Notes: a model not told the origin generated them from the letters alone. 64,000 bases of DNA from Pelomonas caseinilytica (GCF_021353235.1 NZ_JAJTWT010000004.1:411601-475600), one strand, 5' to 3'; numbered from the stretch's first letter, positions 47,388-56,170 are shown. A program made the numbers and translations.

Positions 47388-48958
47388 CTGACACCCAGTT
47401 CGAGCGCATCGAGGCGCTGGAGCGGCAGCGCTTCGGCGCGGCGCTCGCGCCGGTGCTGGCCGGCATCTGGCCGGCCGTCGCCGAGCGCCTGGGCCCGCGC
47501 TGGCCGGCCTTCGTCGCCTCCGCGGTGGAGCGGGCCGCCGGACACGGCATCGCCGCCTGCGGTCCGCAAGCCGACTTCGTCGCGCTGTGCGGGCTGTGGG
47601 GCGCGAGCTTCGACGCGCGGCCCGGCTTCGAGTGGGCGGCGGAGATCCTGCGCTCGCCCCGCCTGGACGGGCGGCTCAAGGTCCACCAGCTGCTGGCGCG
47701 CGCCCGCGCGGAGCTGCCGGCCACCGGCCCGCTGAACCGCCCGGGCTTCGACGCCGCACTGCAGCGCTCGGCCGTCATCGTGGCCGCCCTCGAACGCGCG
47801 ACCGGCGTGTTCGCCGACATGCCCGATCCGACGCCGCTCGTCACCTGCGACCTGGCCACCGTGCGCCTGGCCGTCGGCACCGGCGAGCCGCTGACGCTGC
47901 AGGACGCCCCCGCCGAACCGCTGAGCCTTGCCGTGCTCGCGCCGACGACGCTCAAGCTGGCCGTCGATGCCCTCGGCGGCTGTGGCCGGCACCCGGAGCT
48001 GCGCCACGATGGCCCGGCAGGGCGGCTGCAGCGGCGCGGCGCCGACGCGCGCCGCCTGGCCCTGCCCCTGCCCGCCCCGCGCGAGGCCGAGCCTGGGCTC
48101 ACCGGCATCGCCCACTCGCCAGGCCCGGCGCTGCACCAGTTCACGGTCGGCACCTGCGGTGTGCGCGAGGCCGGTGCGCCGTTCCGCAGCCTGGCCGTGT
48201 CGGTGCAGGCCTTCGCCCGCACGGCCTGGCAGCTCGGTCTGCACCACGGCGACTGGCCCGCCACGCGCTGGCCCGAGCCCGAACCCCTCGTGCCCGCCGC
48301 ACTGCAACTGCGCCTGGAGGCCGATGGCCGCGAAGTGGACACGGCGCTGTGGCAGCCGCAGTGGCTGGACCTGCAAGCGCAATGGCGCAAGGGGCTGGAC
48401 AAGCTCTTCAACGCCTGGGCCCGCGGCGTGGAGCAGCCGACGCTCGAGGCCGAGAGCCGCCTGCTCGCCGGCCAGGCACGGCTGGCCTGGGCCTGGCGCG
48501 AGACCCCCGAAGGCATCGCCATGCAGGCCAGTGGCCGCATCGACCTCACCGCCGCCGCGCTGGACCTGCGCCTGGCGGGCCAGCTGCGCTGGGGCGACAG
48601 CCTCGCCGAGCTGCGGCTGCAGGCCAGCGGCCAGAGCCTGTGGCAGCAGGAGGTCGACCCCACCACGCCGCTGGAGTCGGTCGCCTGCAGCTGGTGCCAT
48701 CCGCTGACCTTGACGTTATTGCCCTGCCTCACCGGCGACCCGGCCCTGCTGCACGCCCGGCCGGGCCTCACCGGCGCGCTCGCCGGCAAGGCGGGCCTGC
48801 GCCCTCGGCCCGACGGGCGCGGCCACCAGTGGTTCTGCCGCATCGAGCTCGAGCCCGTGCTGCTGCCGCTGTCGCGGCTGGACCCGGTGCTCGGCGAGCA
48901 GCGCGAGACGCGACCGCTGCTGCCGGCCCTGACCTTGCTCGACTGGAGTGCCGGCTGA
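47375..48958 (+). CDS. Unknown protein following the T6SS adaptor
   Basis: 527 residues starting at GTG 47375 inside the end of the adaptor gene, with GGGAGG upstream. No signal peptide or membrane segment. The first 110 residues are helical. The C-terminal half has repeated amphipathic strands and a final LRLAGQLRWGDSLAELRLQ and LLPALTLLDWSAG. I see no toxin motif. By position it could be effector cargo or a partner needed to load cargo onto VgrG. Its stop overlaps the start of the next unknown gene by one base. Confidence 0.7.
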   Translation: MLALTDTQFERIEALERQRFGAALAPVLAGIWPAVAERLGPRWPAFVASAVERAAGHGIAACGPQADFVALCGLWGASFDARPGFEWAAEILRSPRLDGRLKVHQLLARARAELPATGPLNRPGFDAALQRSAVIVAALERATGVFADMPDPTPLVTCDLATVRLAVGTGEPLTLQDAPAEPLSLAVLAPTTLKLAVDALGGCGRHPELRHDGPAGRLQRRGADARRLALPLPAPREAEPGLTGIAHSPGPALHQFTVGTCGVREAGAPFRSLAVSVQAFARTAWQLGLHHGDWPATRWPEPEPLVPAALQLRLEADGREVDTALWQPQWLDLQAQWRKGLDKLFNAWARGVEQPTLEAESRLLAGQARLAWAWRETPEGIAMQASGRIDLTAAALDLRLAGQLRWGDSLAELRLQASGQSLWQQEVDPTTPLESVACSWCHPLTLTLLPCLTGDPALLHARPGLTGALAGKAGLRPRPDGRGHQWFCRIELEPVLLPLSRLDPVLGEQRETRPLLPALTLLDWSAG

Positions 48959-49743
48959 TGGAGCGCCTGATGTGCCTGCAGGTCAGCGCCCTGGGGGTGG
49001 CCGTCGAGGTCGCCGTCAACGGCCTGCCCGTGCTGCGCCTGCCCGAGGGCGCACCGCCGCGCTGCCTGCCGGTGCACGAGGTCCTGCTCGCGGGCGAGAA
49101 CCGCATCAGCCTGACGATCGCGCCGCCGCCCCCGGGGCTGGACGGCGCCGCGGCGCAGCCCCGCGTGGCCGCCGCCGAGCAGATGGCCGTCGCCCGGCTG
49201 CTGCTGGTGCGCCAGGGCCGCACACCCGAGTCGCCCAGTACGCGCGAGCTGGCGGCGGCCCGCTGGGCGGTGGCTGCGGGCGAGTCCTACGAGGCCCCGA
49301 CCACGGTCCACCAGGACGTGAACCTGCCCGTCGGCTTCCCGCGCTGGCGCTGGCTGGACGCGCCCGTCATGCCCGCCAGCCCCAGGCTCGACGCGCTGCT
49401 GCTGTCGTGGCTGCAGAAACTCGCCTTCGAGCTTTCGCGCGGCCGGCCCGACATGCTGCTGGCCTGCAGCCGGCTCAAGCTCGACGAGCTGGGCCAGGCC
49501 TACCAGTGGCCCGCCGGCCAGGCGGCCGAGCGGCTCAAGGCCGGGTTGCAGGCCCTGCACGAAAGCGGCAGCCTGGCCTCGCTGCAACCGCCCACCGCGG
49601 CGGACGTGATCCTGCGCCCCGTGGCAGGGGGCCGCCTGATTGACTGCCTGAACGCCTTGGGCGAACCTGCCCTGCAAGTGCCCAGCACCACCTGGCCGCT
49701 GCGCGTCGCCGTGGTCGAAGGCCAGGTCTACGTGCTGCGTTGA
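48958..49743 (+). CDS. Unknown T6SS-linked protein with N-terminal beta domain
   Basis: 261 residues from ATG 48958, overlapping the preceding stop. The first 60 residues suggest a beta-sandwich: LQVSALGVAVEVAVNGLPV, then HEVLLAGENRISLTI, a pattern seen in several bacterial secretion-locus proteins that I cannot name. The middle has WRWLDAP and helices with LLLSWLQKLAFELSRG. No catalytic motif is visible. It is tightly coupled to the 527-residue protein and precedes the FHA gene. Confidence 0.65.
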   Translation: MERLMCLQVSALGVAVEVAVNGLPVLRLPEGAPPRCLPVHEVLLAGENRISLTIAPPPPGLDGAAAQPRVAAAEQMAVARLLLVRQGRTPESPSTRELAAARWAVAAGESYEAPTTVHQDVNLPVGFPRWRWLDAPVMPASPRLDALLLSWLQKLAFELSRGRPDMLLACSRLKLDELGQAYQWPAGQAAERLKAGLQALHESGSLASLQPPTAADVILRPVAGGRLIDCLNALGEPALQVPSTTWPLRVAVVEGQVYVLR

Positions 49744-49766
49744 CCGCCAGCCCCGACACTCCGGCC

Positions 49767-51557
49767 ATGATCCGCCTCCAAGTCACCTCCTACAACGGCC
49801 AGCCCCTGGCCCAGCCCCTGTCCGCCCAATTCGACGAACTCGGCGGCGACATCGGCCGCGCCGAGACCAACCAGCTGGTGCTGCCCGATCCCGAACGCAC
49901 CGTCTCGCGCGTGCATGCACGGGTGCTGTTTCGCGCCAGCAGCGGCTTCGGCATCGTCGACCAGGGCAGCAACGCCATCAGCGTCAACGGCGTGCAGCTC
50001 GGCAAGGGCCGCGAGGCGGCCATCAAGCCGGGCGACACCCTGCAGATAGGCGGCTATGTGCTGAGCGTCGAGGCGGCCACGGCCGGTGGTGGCGCGAGCG
50101 ACCCCTTCGCCGACTTCTTCGGCCTGGCGCCCGCCCAGCCCAAGACCCAGCCGGGAGTGCGCCAGGCCGCGGCCGACCCGCTCGGCCTCTTCGGCAGCGC
50201 ACCGCCGCCGGCCGCTGCGGCGGCGCCGGCCTTCGCCGCCCCCACGCCACCGGCGCCTGCGGCCGGCGGCATCCCGGCCGACTGGGACCCCTTCGCGCCC
50301 GTCGCCCCGGCGCGCCAGGCCCAGGCGCCGGTCCCTGCCGCCGGCGCCCGCGCCCTCGGCCTGGATCTCGGCTCCGGCGCGCCCGCCCCCCTCATTCCCG
50401 ACCTGCCCGGCGCCTCGCCCCGCGGCGGCGCGGGTGGCGATTCGCTGGACGCCCTCTTCGGCCTCGGTGCGCCCGCGCCCGCCGGCAACCCGCTCGGCCA
50501 GTCGCTGCTGGGCGAGGCCATCGCCCAGCCCAACATGGCCGGCCACGCCGACCCGATGAAGGCCCTGGGCATGCTGCCGGCCGCGGCGGGCCCCGCGGCG
50601 CCTGACACCCTGTCCGAGCTGAACCGGCCCTTCCTGCCACCGGCGGCGCCGGCCCTGCCGGCCACGTCGACCGGCCAGCGGCCACGGCCGCCTGCGGCGT
50701 CGATGGAGGCGCTGAACAAGCTCGACCCGTCGGGCACGCTGTCCGGCGCCGTCGTCTCCTGGAACGACAGCGCCGGCGAAGGCAAGACCATCATCCGCGC
50801 CGGCCGAAAGTCCGCCGCACCGCCCGCCGTGCCGCCCGCAGCGCCGCCCGCCGATGCCGACGCGACGCTGCTGCCGCCCACGCCGGCCCCCGCGCCGCCG
50901 GCCACCGTCCAGGCACAGACCGCGGTCCCGGCATCCGCGCCCGCCGTCTCGGCCGACCACGCCGCCCTGCTCGCCGCCTTCCGCGAAGGCCTGGGCCTGC
51001 CCAACCTGCCGGCCGGCGGCCTGACGCCCGAGTTCATGCGGCTGCTCGGCCAGCTCATCCACGAGTCGGCACGCGGCACCGTCGACCTGCTGGTGGCGCG
51101 TGCGGCGCTCAAGCGCGAGGTGCGCGCCGAGGCGACCATGATCGTCGCCAAGGAGAACAACCCGCTGAAGTTCTCGCCCACGCCCGAGGTGGCGCTGGGC
51201 CACCTGCTCGGGCCCCAGGTGCGCGGCTTCATCGAGCCGCAGCGGGCCATGCGCGACGCCTTCGACGACCTGCGCGCCCACCAGCTCGCCTTCCTGGCCG
51301 GCATGCGCGCCGCGCTCGAAGGCCTGCTGCAGCGCTTCGACCCCTCGGCCCTGGAGTCGCGCCTGACGCAGAAGTCGGTGCTGTCCAGCCTGCTGCCGGC
51401 GGCGCGCAAGGCCCAGCTGTGGTCGGTGTTCCAGCAGGAGTACCAGCAGATCGCCGGCGAGCTGTCCGACGACTTCCATCAGGTCTTCGGCCGTGAGTTC
51501 CTGCGCGCCTACGAGGCGCAGCTCGACGCGCTGCAGTCCGAACCCGGCCGAGACTAA
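49767..51557 (+). CDS. tagH: FHA-domain T6SS regulator (TagH/Fha-like)
   Basis: 596 residues from ATG 49767; a TTG at 49740 overlapping the previous stop is an alternative. The FHA domain (about 10-95) has GDIGRAETNQLVL, TVSRVHARV and SNAISVNGV, the residues that bind phosphothreonine. A long Ala/Pro-rich linker follows, then a C-terminal T6SS FHA domain (about 390-590) with FMRLLGQLIHESARGTVDLL and ENNPLKFSPTPEVAL. It probably receives the PpkA phosphate signal and relays it to T6SS assembly. The phosphatase gene follows after 25 bases. Confidence 0.88.
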   Translation: MIRLQVTSYNGQPLAQPLSAQFDELGGDIGRAETNQLVLPDPERTVSRVHARVLFRASSGFGIVDQGSNAISVNGVQLGKGREAAIKPGDTLQIGGYVLSVEAATAGGGASDPFADFFGLAPAQPKTQPGVRQAAADPLGLFGSAPPPAAAAAPAFAAPTPPAPAAGGIPADWDPFAPVAPARQAQAPVPAAGARALGLDLGSGAPAPLIPDLPGASPRGGAGGDSLDALFGLGAPAPAGNPLGQSLLGEAIAQPNMAGHADPMKALGMLPAAAGPAAPDTLSELNRPFLPPAAPALPATSTGQRPRPPAASMEALNKLDPSGTLSGAVVSWNDSAGEGKTIIRAGRKSAAPPAVPPAAPPADADATLLPPTPAPAPPATVQAQTAVPASAPAVSADHAALLAAFREGLGLPNLPAGGLTPEFMRLLGQLIHESARGTVDLLVARAALKREVRAEATMIVAKENNPLKFSPTPEVALGHLLGPQVRGFIEPQRAMRDAFDDLRAHQLAFLAGMRAALEGLLQRFDPSALESRLTQKSVLSSLLPAARKAQLWSVFQQEYQQIAGELSDDFHQVFGREFLRAYEAQLDALQSEPGRD

Positions 51558-51582
51558 GAGCCCAGCAAAGGACCCCACACCC

Positions 51583-52332
51583 GTGCATATCGAGCTGGCA
51601 TTGATGTCGGAACGCGGCGGCCGCGACTACAACGAGGACGCCTGCGGCCACTGGCACTCCGAGCGCTACCTGTGCTGCGTGCTGGCCGATGGCGCCGGCG
51701 GCCATGGCGGCGGCGACGTGGCCTCCAAGCTCGCGGTGAGCCACGTGCTGCAGGGTTATGCCAACGCACCGGCCCACCACCCGCAGGCCCTCGAGGCCCT
51801 GCTGATGGACACCAACCGCGAGGTACTGGCCCACCGTGCCGACAACCCCGCCCTGCGCAACATGCACTCCACGGTGGTGGTGCTGTCCATCGACCTGCAG
51901 GAGCGCCACGCCCTCTGGGGCCACTGCGGCGACTCGCGCTTCTACGCCTTCCGCGACGGGCGCCTGGCCGAGCGCACGCGCGACCACAGCCTCGTGCAGT
52001 CCCTCATCGACGCCGGCCTGCTCGACGAGGCCGGCGCGCGCGTGCATCCCAAGCGCAGCGAGCTGTATTCCGCCCTGGGCACCGAGGGCAGCGATCTGCA
52101 GATCAGCGTCTCGCAGACGCCCTTCCCGCTGTTCGGGCGCGAGGCCCTGATGCTGTGCACCGACGGCCTGTGGGAATGGGTGCCCGACGACGAGATCGCC
52201 GCCGCCCTGGCCGCCGCCCACGAGCCGCAGGCCTGGCTCAACGACCTGGAGCAGCGCGTGCGCCGCGCCGCGGCGGGCTCGCCCAAACACGACAACTTCA
52301 CGGCACTGGCCCTGTGGCTGGGACCGGATTGA
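51583..52332 (+). CDS. pppA: PP2C-type protein phosphatase (PppA-like)
   Basis: 249 residues starting at GTG 51583, preceded by AAAGGA. PP2C metal-site motifs are in order: RDYNEDACG, LADGAGGHGGGDVASKLA, GHCGDSRFYAF, LCTDGLWEWV and HDNFTALAL. Such phosphatases reverse PpkA phosphorylation of the FHA protein, giving an on-off switch for secretion. All three members of the switch are present in the locus, with the kinase at its left edge. Confidence 0.93.
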   Translation: MHIELALMSERGGRDYNEDACGHWHSERYLCCVLADGAGGHGGGDVASKLAVSHVLQGYANAPAHHPQALEALLMDTNREVLAHRADNPALRNMHSTVVVLSIDLQERHALWGHCGDSRFYAFRDGRLAERTRDHSLVQSLIDAGLLDEAGARVHPKRSELYSALGTEGSDLQISVSQTPFPLFGREALMLCTDGLWEWVPDDEIAAALAAAHEPQAWLNDLEQRVRRAAAGSPKHDNFTALALWLGPD

Positions 52333-52342
52333 GGAGAACGCC

Positions 52343-52750
52343 ATGCCCCAACACGTCTGCAGCGGCGCCGCGCTGGCCTGCCCCTTCGGCGCCGCGCCCA
52401 GCCAGTTGACCGTGCTGCCCAAGAACAAGATGAAGACGAGCAACCAGCCGGCGGCCAACATCATGGACAACGTGCCCAACGTCAACATCGCCCCCTTCGG
52501 CGCGTGCAGCAGCATGGGCAATCCGACGGTGGCCTCGGCCACCGCCTCCGCCACCGCCGCCGCGATGGGCGTGTTCACGCTGACGCCCATGCCCTGCCAG
52601 CCGGTGTTCCCGGCGCCCTGGACGCCCGGCGCCGCCACGGTCATGCTGGCCAACATGCCGGTGCTCAACAACACCTCGACGCTGAACTGCGCCTACGGCG
52701 GGGTCATCACGATCACCATGCCGGGGCAGACGACGGAGATGGTGCCCTGA
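52343..52750 (+). CDS. DUF4280 PAAR-like spike tip protein
   Basis: 135 residues, 10 bases after the phosphatase gene. The DUF4280 pattern is visible: CSGAALACPFGAAPSQL, VNIAPFGACSSMGNP, TPMPCQPVFPAPW and a terminal CAYGGVITITMPGQT, with conserved cysteines. Such proteins sharpen the VgrG spike and may carry effectors. It is a stand-alone tip with no toxin fusion. It converges on the cysteine-peptidase candidate gene. Confidence 0.85.
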   Translation: MPQHVCSGAALACPFGAAPSQLTVLPKNKMKTSNQPAANIMDNVPNVNIAPFGACSSMGNPTVASATASATAAAMGVFTLTPMPCQPVFPAPWTPGAATVMLANMPVLNNTSTLNCAYGGVITITMPGQTTEMVP

Positions 52751-52756
52751 AAGCAC

Positions 52757-52778
52757 GTCGCCGCCCGAGGGCGGCGAC
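52757..52778. terminator. GC-rich hairpin between convergent genes
   Basis: GTCGCCGCCC and GGGCGGCGAC form a perfect 10-bp inverted repeat around GA, located between the stops of the DUF4280 gene and the convergent gene. The tiny loop means the top pairs would open. There is no T run, so it may act as a bidirectional pause or stop. Confidence 0.5.
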
Positions 52779-52817
52779 ATCGACCGGAGTGCGCGGCAGA
52801 ACGCCGCGGGGTGAAGG

Positions 52818-53903
52818 TCAGTTCAAGCGCGTCAGGCCGAACTGCCCGACCAGGTTCTTGACCTCGTAGCCGGGGATCTTCTTCAGTTCGGCCTCGAGCT
52901 TCTTGACCGCGTCGTTGCGGGCCTTCTCGATCGCGGCATTCAGCTTGGCGACGTCGGGGTCGTTCTTGAAGCCGTCCTTGTCCTTGCCGCCGTACTTCTT
53001 CTTCCAGATCTCTTCGATCTTGGCCTGGGCCGGCGCGATCTGCTTCTCGTAATCCTTCTGCGCCTTGGCCGTGAGCTTGTCACCGGCCTTCTCGGCCTCG
53101 GTGGTGGTCACCAGCTCGTCGCCCGACTTCAGCGTCGCCGCGGCCCCGAGGTTGCCCTTCACCTTGCAGTTCTTGATGCCCTTGGCCTTGAGCAGCTCCC
53201 ACACCTGCTTGGTGTAGTTCTGCATCGCGCCGCCCTGGGCCGTGAAGCAGCCGTCCAGGTAGATGGTGCCGGAGTAGCTGGGGTTGAGGCGCTTCTTGGG
53301 GTCCTTGTTGTCGACCAGCAGCGCCACCAGGTCCTTGGGCGAGCTGCCGGCGAAGTCCTTGCCGTAGATCTGGCCGCTGGCCGTCTTGTCCTCGTCGCCA
53401 TGGGCCAGCAGGATGATGGACACGCTGCCGTCGATCTCGCCCAGCCCCTTGCCGTCGCCCTTGACGCCCAGCGCCTTGACCATGTCCTTGGCGGCCTTGT
53501 CGATGACCTTGTCGCCCTTGTCGAGGTTGTAGACCTTGGTCTCGGTCAGCAGCTTCTTCTGCTTCTCGCGGATGCCCTTGTAGTCGGCGACCAGCGTGCA
53601 GGCGCGCTCGTACTTGGCGTTCTTCAGGTCCGTGACCAGGAAGATCATGTCCTTGCCCGACATGCCGGCGCGCAGCCAAGGCTGGGCGCACTTGCCGCCC
53701 ACCAGGTCCTCCTTGACCTTCTTGACGATCGCGGTGGCGTCGTTCGCCTTCACCACCAGGCCCTGGATGGGCCGGCCGACGAAGGCGATGAGATCGTCCC
53801 CGATGCCCTTCACGAGCTTGCCCGCGTCGTAGTTCGCGATCGCGTTGGGATTGGTGGCCTTGATCTCGTAGACGACGGTACCGCTATCGATGGATTTGCT
53901 CAT
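52818..53903 (-). CDS. Candidate clan-CD (caspase-fold-like) cysteine peptidase, possible T6SS effector
   Basis: 361 residues, no signal peptide, unusually Lys/Asp-rich for this locus. A hydrophobic strand ending in His-Gly (IILLAHG, H168-G169) is followed 50 residues later by a strand ending in Asp-Gly-Cys (TIYLDGC, C219) and a helix. This His/Cys arrangement and spacing match clan CD peptidases (C80 toxin self-processing domains, C11, caspases). The last 90 residues are charged helices. It is transcribed against the T6SS genes, beside a PAAR-like tip gene. Whether it is secreted is unknown, and no immunity gene is obvious apart from the OmpA-like neighbour. Confidence 0.6.
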   Translation of the reverse strand: MSKSIDSGTVVYEIKATNPNAIANYDAGKLVKGIGDDLIAFVGRPIQGLVVKANDATAIVKKVKEDLVGGKCAQPWLRAGMSGKDMIFLVTDLKNAKYERACTLVADYKGIREKQKKLLTETKVYNLDKGDKVIDKAAKDMVKALGVKGDGKGLGEIDGSVSIILLAHGDEDKTASGQIYGKDFAGSSPKDLVALLVDNKDPKKRLNPSYSGTIYLDGCFTAQGGAMQNYTKQVWELLKAKGIKNCKVKGNLGAAATLKSGDELVTTTEAEKAGDKLTAKAQKDYEKQIAPAQAKIEEIWKKKYGGKDKDGFKNDPDVAKLNAAIEKARNDAVKKLEAELKKIPGYEVKNLVGQFGLTRLN

Positions 53904-53951
53904 GGTCTTCGTGGCTTGTTGATCGGCGGGATGCGACGGCGGGCGAGTGCG

Positions 53952-54521
53952 CTACTTGCGGCCGATCTCGACGCGGCGGTTCTCGTCCGCGTTGGGCTTG
54001 GCCGGGTTCTTCAGGTCCTTGGAGCCCACGCCCTCGGTCACCAGCATGGCCGGGTCGGCGCCCTTGCCCACGAGGTAGTCGCGCACCGACTCGGCGCGCT
54101 TCATGGACAGGGCCTGGTTGGCCTCGGGCGTGCCGGAGGCGTCGGCGTGGCCGATGATGCGCACCTTGCGGTCGCTGTTCTTCCTGGTCTTGAGCACGTC
54201 GGCGAAGACGTCGAGCTGGCGCTTGAGCAGGGCCGGCAGCTCGGCCGAGCCGACCCGGAAGGAGGTCGCGGGCAGCGAGTACTTGATGGCCGGCTTGAAG
54301 CCCATGCACTTGAAGCCGTTGGCCTCCAGCTCCTTGCACTTGTCGTCGGGGAACAGGCCTTCGGCGATGGCCTCGGCGGTGGGCACGGTCTTGCCCAGGT
54401 CGACGGCCTCGGGCGCCGAAGCCGCGGGGGGCGGCACGATGTCGGGCGTCTGGGCCGCCACCCAGGAACTCAGGGTGAGGCCACACAGGGAGAGGACCAG
54501 GGCGGGGCGAAGCTGCTTCAT
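53952..54521 (-). CDS. Secreted OmpA-family protein
   Basis: 189 residues from ATG 54521. An N-terminal signal peptide (LVLSLCGLTLSSWVAAQ, cleavage after VAA or AQ) lacks a lipobox. A short linker precedes an OmpA-C domain with KYSLPATSFRVGSAEL, VRIIGHADASGTPEANQALSMKRAESV and a terminal NRRVEIGRK, the peptidoglycan-binding pattern. It may anchor the machine to the cell wall, or partner the peptidase gene 48 bases downstream. It occupies the position where tssJ is often found. Confidence 0.85.
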   Translation of the reverse strand: MKQLRPALVLSLCGLTLSSWVAAQTPDIVPPPAASAPEAVDLGKTVPTAEAIAEGLFPDDKCKELEANGFKCMGFKPAIKYSLPATSFRVGSAELPALLKRQLDVFADVLKTRKNSDRKVRIIGHADASGTPEANQALSMKRAESVRDYLVGKGADPAMLVTEGVGSKDLKNPAKPNADENRRVEIGRK

Positions 54522-54554
54522 GGCGGATCTCGTGTCGTCGGGGGTGGAACGCTG

Positions 54555-54625
54555 ACTGAGTGACCGCCGGCCGCGAATGGTTCCCGTGCGGGCCGGGAAC
54601 CAAGCCGCCGCCCCGGTCACTCAGT
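54555..54625. repeat. Nested inverted repeat in the OmpA-like/tssK divergent gap
   Basis: Outer arms ACTGAGTGACCG (54555-54566) and its exact reverse complement (54614-54625) enclose an inner pair GGTTCCCG (54579-54586) and CGGGAACC (54594-54601). It lies between two divergent starts, so it may be an operator or a leader hairpin. Confidence 0.7.
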
Positions 54626-54695
54626 GCCTGATCGCAGGCCGTCATGGCTGCGCCCCCGCTCCCTTTCCCCCGCTCCTTGAGGCAATTGCATCCCT

Positions 54696-56033
54696 ATGAC
54701 CTGGCGTGACCGAGTGATCTGGACGGAGGGCATGTTCCTCCAGCCGCAGCACTTCCAGCAGCATGACCGCCACTGGGAGCACCAATGGCGCCAGCGCCTG
54801 CAGCAGGCCGTGGCCTACGCCTGGGGCTTTTCCGCCCTGAGCCTGGACGAGGCCTCGCTGACCCTCGGCAAGGTGGGCCTGGCCGCCGCCCAGGGCCTGC
54901 TGCCCGACGGCACGGCCTTCTCGGCGCCGGGCAGCGACCCCGCCCCGGCCGCGCTCGACATCCCGCCCGACGCCCGCAACGAGATCGTCGTGCTGGCCGT
55001 GACCCTGCAGCGCCCCGGCGTCGTCGAGACCGATGCCGAGCAGGCGGCCGGGGCCATGGGCCCGCGCTTCCTGGCGGCGGAAGTGGACGTCGGCGACAGC
55101 AACTCCCAGCTCGACCGCGACGCCGCCCTGCAGATCGGCCGCCTCAACCTGCGCCTGATGCTGCAACGCGACGCCGGCGACGGCTATGCCACCCTGGGCG
55201 TGGCCCGCGTCGTCGAGCGCCGCGCCGACAACCGGGTCGTGCTCGACCCGAGCTTCGTGCCGCCGCTGCTGCACGCGCCCGCCCACCCGGTGCTGGACGG
55301 CTATCTGCGCGAACTCTGCGGCCTGCTGAACCAGCGCGGCGAAGCCCTGGCCGCCCGGCTGGCGGCACCCGGCCGCGGCGGCGTCGGCGAGATCGCCGAC
55401 TTCCTGCTGCTGGAGGCCGTCAACCGCAACCAGGCCGTCTTCAACCACCTGCGCACGCTGTCGCTGCTGCATCCCGAGCGGCTCTACAGCGACTGCCTCG
55501 CCCTGGCCGGCGACCTCGCCACCTTCCGCGACAGCCGCCGCCCCACGGCCTACGCCGACTATGTGCACGACGACCTCGCCGCCACCTTCCGGCCCGTCAT
55601 CGACGACCTGCGCCAGTCGCTGTCCATGGTGATGGAGCAGACGGCGATCCCCATCGAGCTGCAGGACCGCGCCTACGGCGTGCGCGTGGCCCTCATCCCC
55701 GACGTGGGGCTGCAGCGCACGGCCACCTTCGTGCTGGCCGTGTCGGCCCAGCTGCCGGGCGACGCGCTGCGGGCGCGCTTCCCCACCCAGGTCAAGATCG
55801 GCCCGGTCGAGCGCATCCGCGACCTCGTCAACCTGCAGCTGCCCGGCGTCGCCCTGCGCCCATTGCCGGTGGCGCCGCGCCAGATCCCCTACCACGCCGG
55901 CCACAACTACTTCGAGCTGGAGACGCGCGGCAACGAGCTGTGGAAGCAGCTCGAAAGCTCCGGCGGCCTGGCCATGCACATCGCGGGCGAGTTCCCCGGG
56001 CTCGAACTCGAGTTCTGGGCCATTCGCGCCTGA
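54696..56033 (+). CDS. tssK: T6SS baseplate protein TssK
   Basis: 445 residues. The start WRDRVIWTEGMFLQPQHFQQ is the TssK signature, and RVALIPDVGLQRTATFVLAV and LPGVALRPLPVAPRQIPYH are typical later segments. It trimerises and joins the baseplate to the membrane complex (TssL and TssM). It opens the last rightward gene set, and the usual tssJ before it is absent. A 137-bp gap with a hairpin element precedes tssL. Confidence 0.95.
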   Translation: MTWRDRVIWTEGMFLQPQHFQQHDRHWEHQWRQRLQQAVAYAWGFSALSLDEASLTLGKVGLAAAQGLLPDGTAFSAPGSDPAPAALDIPPDARNEIVVLAVTLQRPGVVETDAEQAAGAMGPRFLAAEVDVGDSNSQLDRDAALQIGRLNLRLMLQRDAGDGYATLGVARVVERRADNRVVLDPSFVPPLLHAPAHPVLDGYLRELCGLLNQRGEALAARLAAPGRGGVGEIADFLLLEAVNRNQAVFNHLRTLSLLHPERLYSDCLALAGDLATFRDSRRPTAYADYVHDDLAATFRPVIDDLRQSLSMVMEQTAIPIELQDRAYGVRVALIPDVGLQRTATFVLAVSAQLPGDALRARFPTQVKIGPVERIRDLVNLQLPGVALRPLPVAPRQIPYHAGHNYFELETRGNELWKQLESSGGLAMHIAGEFPGLELEFWAIRA

Positions 56034-56048
56034 CGCCATGGAAATCCG

Positions 56049-56148
56049 AACACAGCCACAGAGGCACAGAGACACAGAGAAGTCGGGCCCAGGCCTGCGC
56101 TCGTGCGTCTGCCCGGTCCGGCTGTCTCTGTGCCTCTGTGGCTGTGTT
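56049..56148. repeat. CACAGAGR hairpin element, copy 4 (tssK/tssL gap)
   Basis: Left arm AACACAGCCACAGAGG to 56082, a 38-base loop, and right arm GCTGTCTCTGTGCCTC to GGCTGTGTT ending at 56148. The loop is the longest in the family. It lies 16-115 bases after the tssK stop. Confidence 0.85.
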
Positions 56149-56170
56149 CCTGAATTGATCGGTTGATCCC

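Noticed and set aside
56155..56170. TTGATCGGTTGATC before tssL as an FNR site
   Set aside because: The halves are direct rather than inverted repeats, so it does not fit an FNR dyad.
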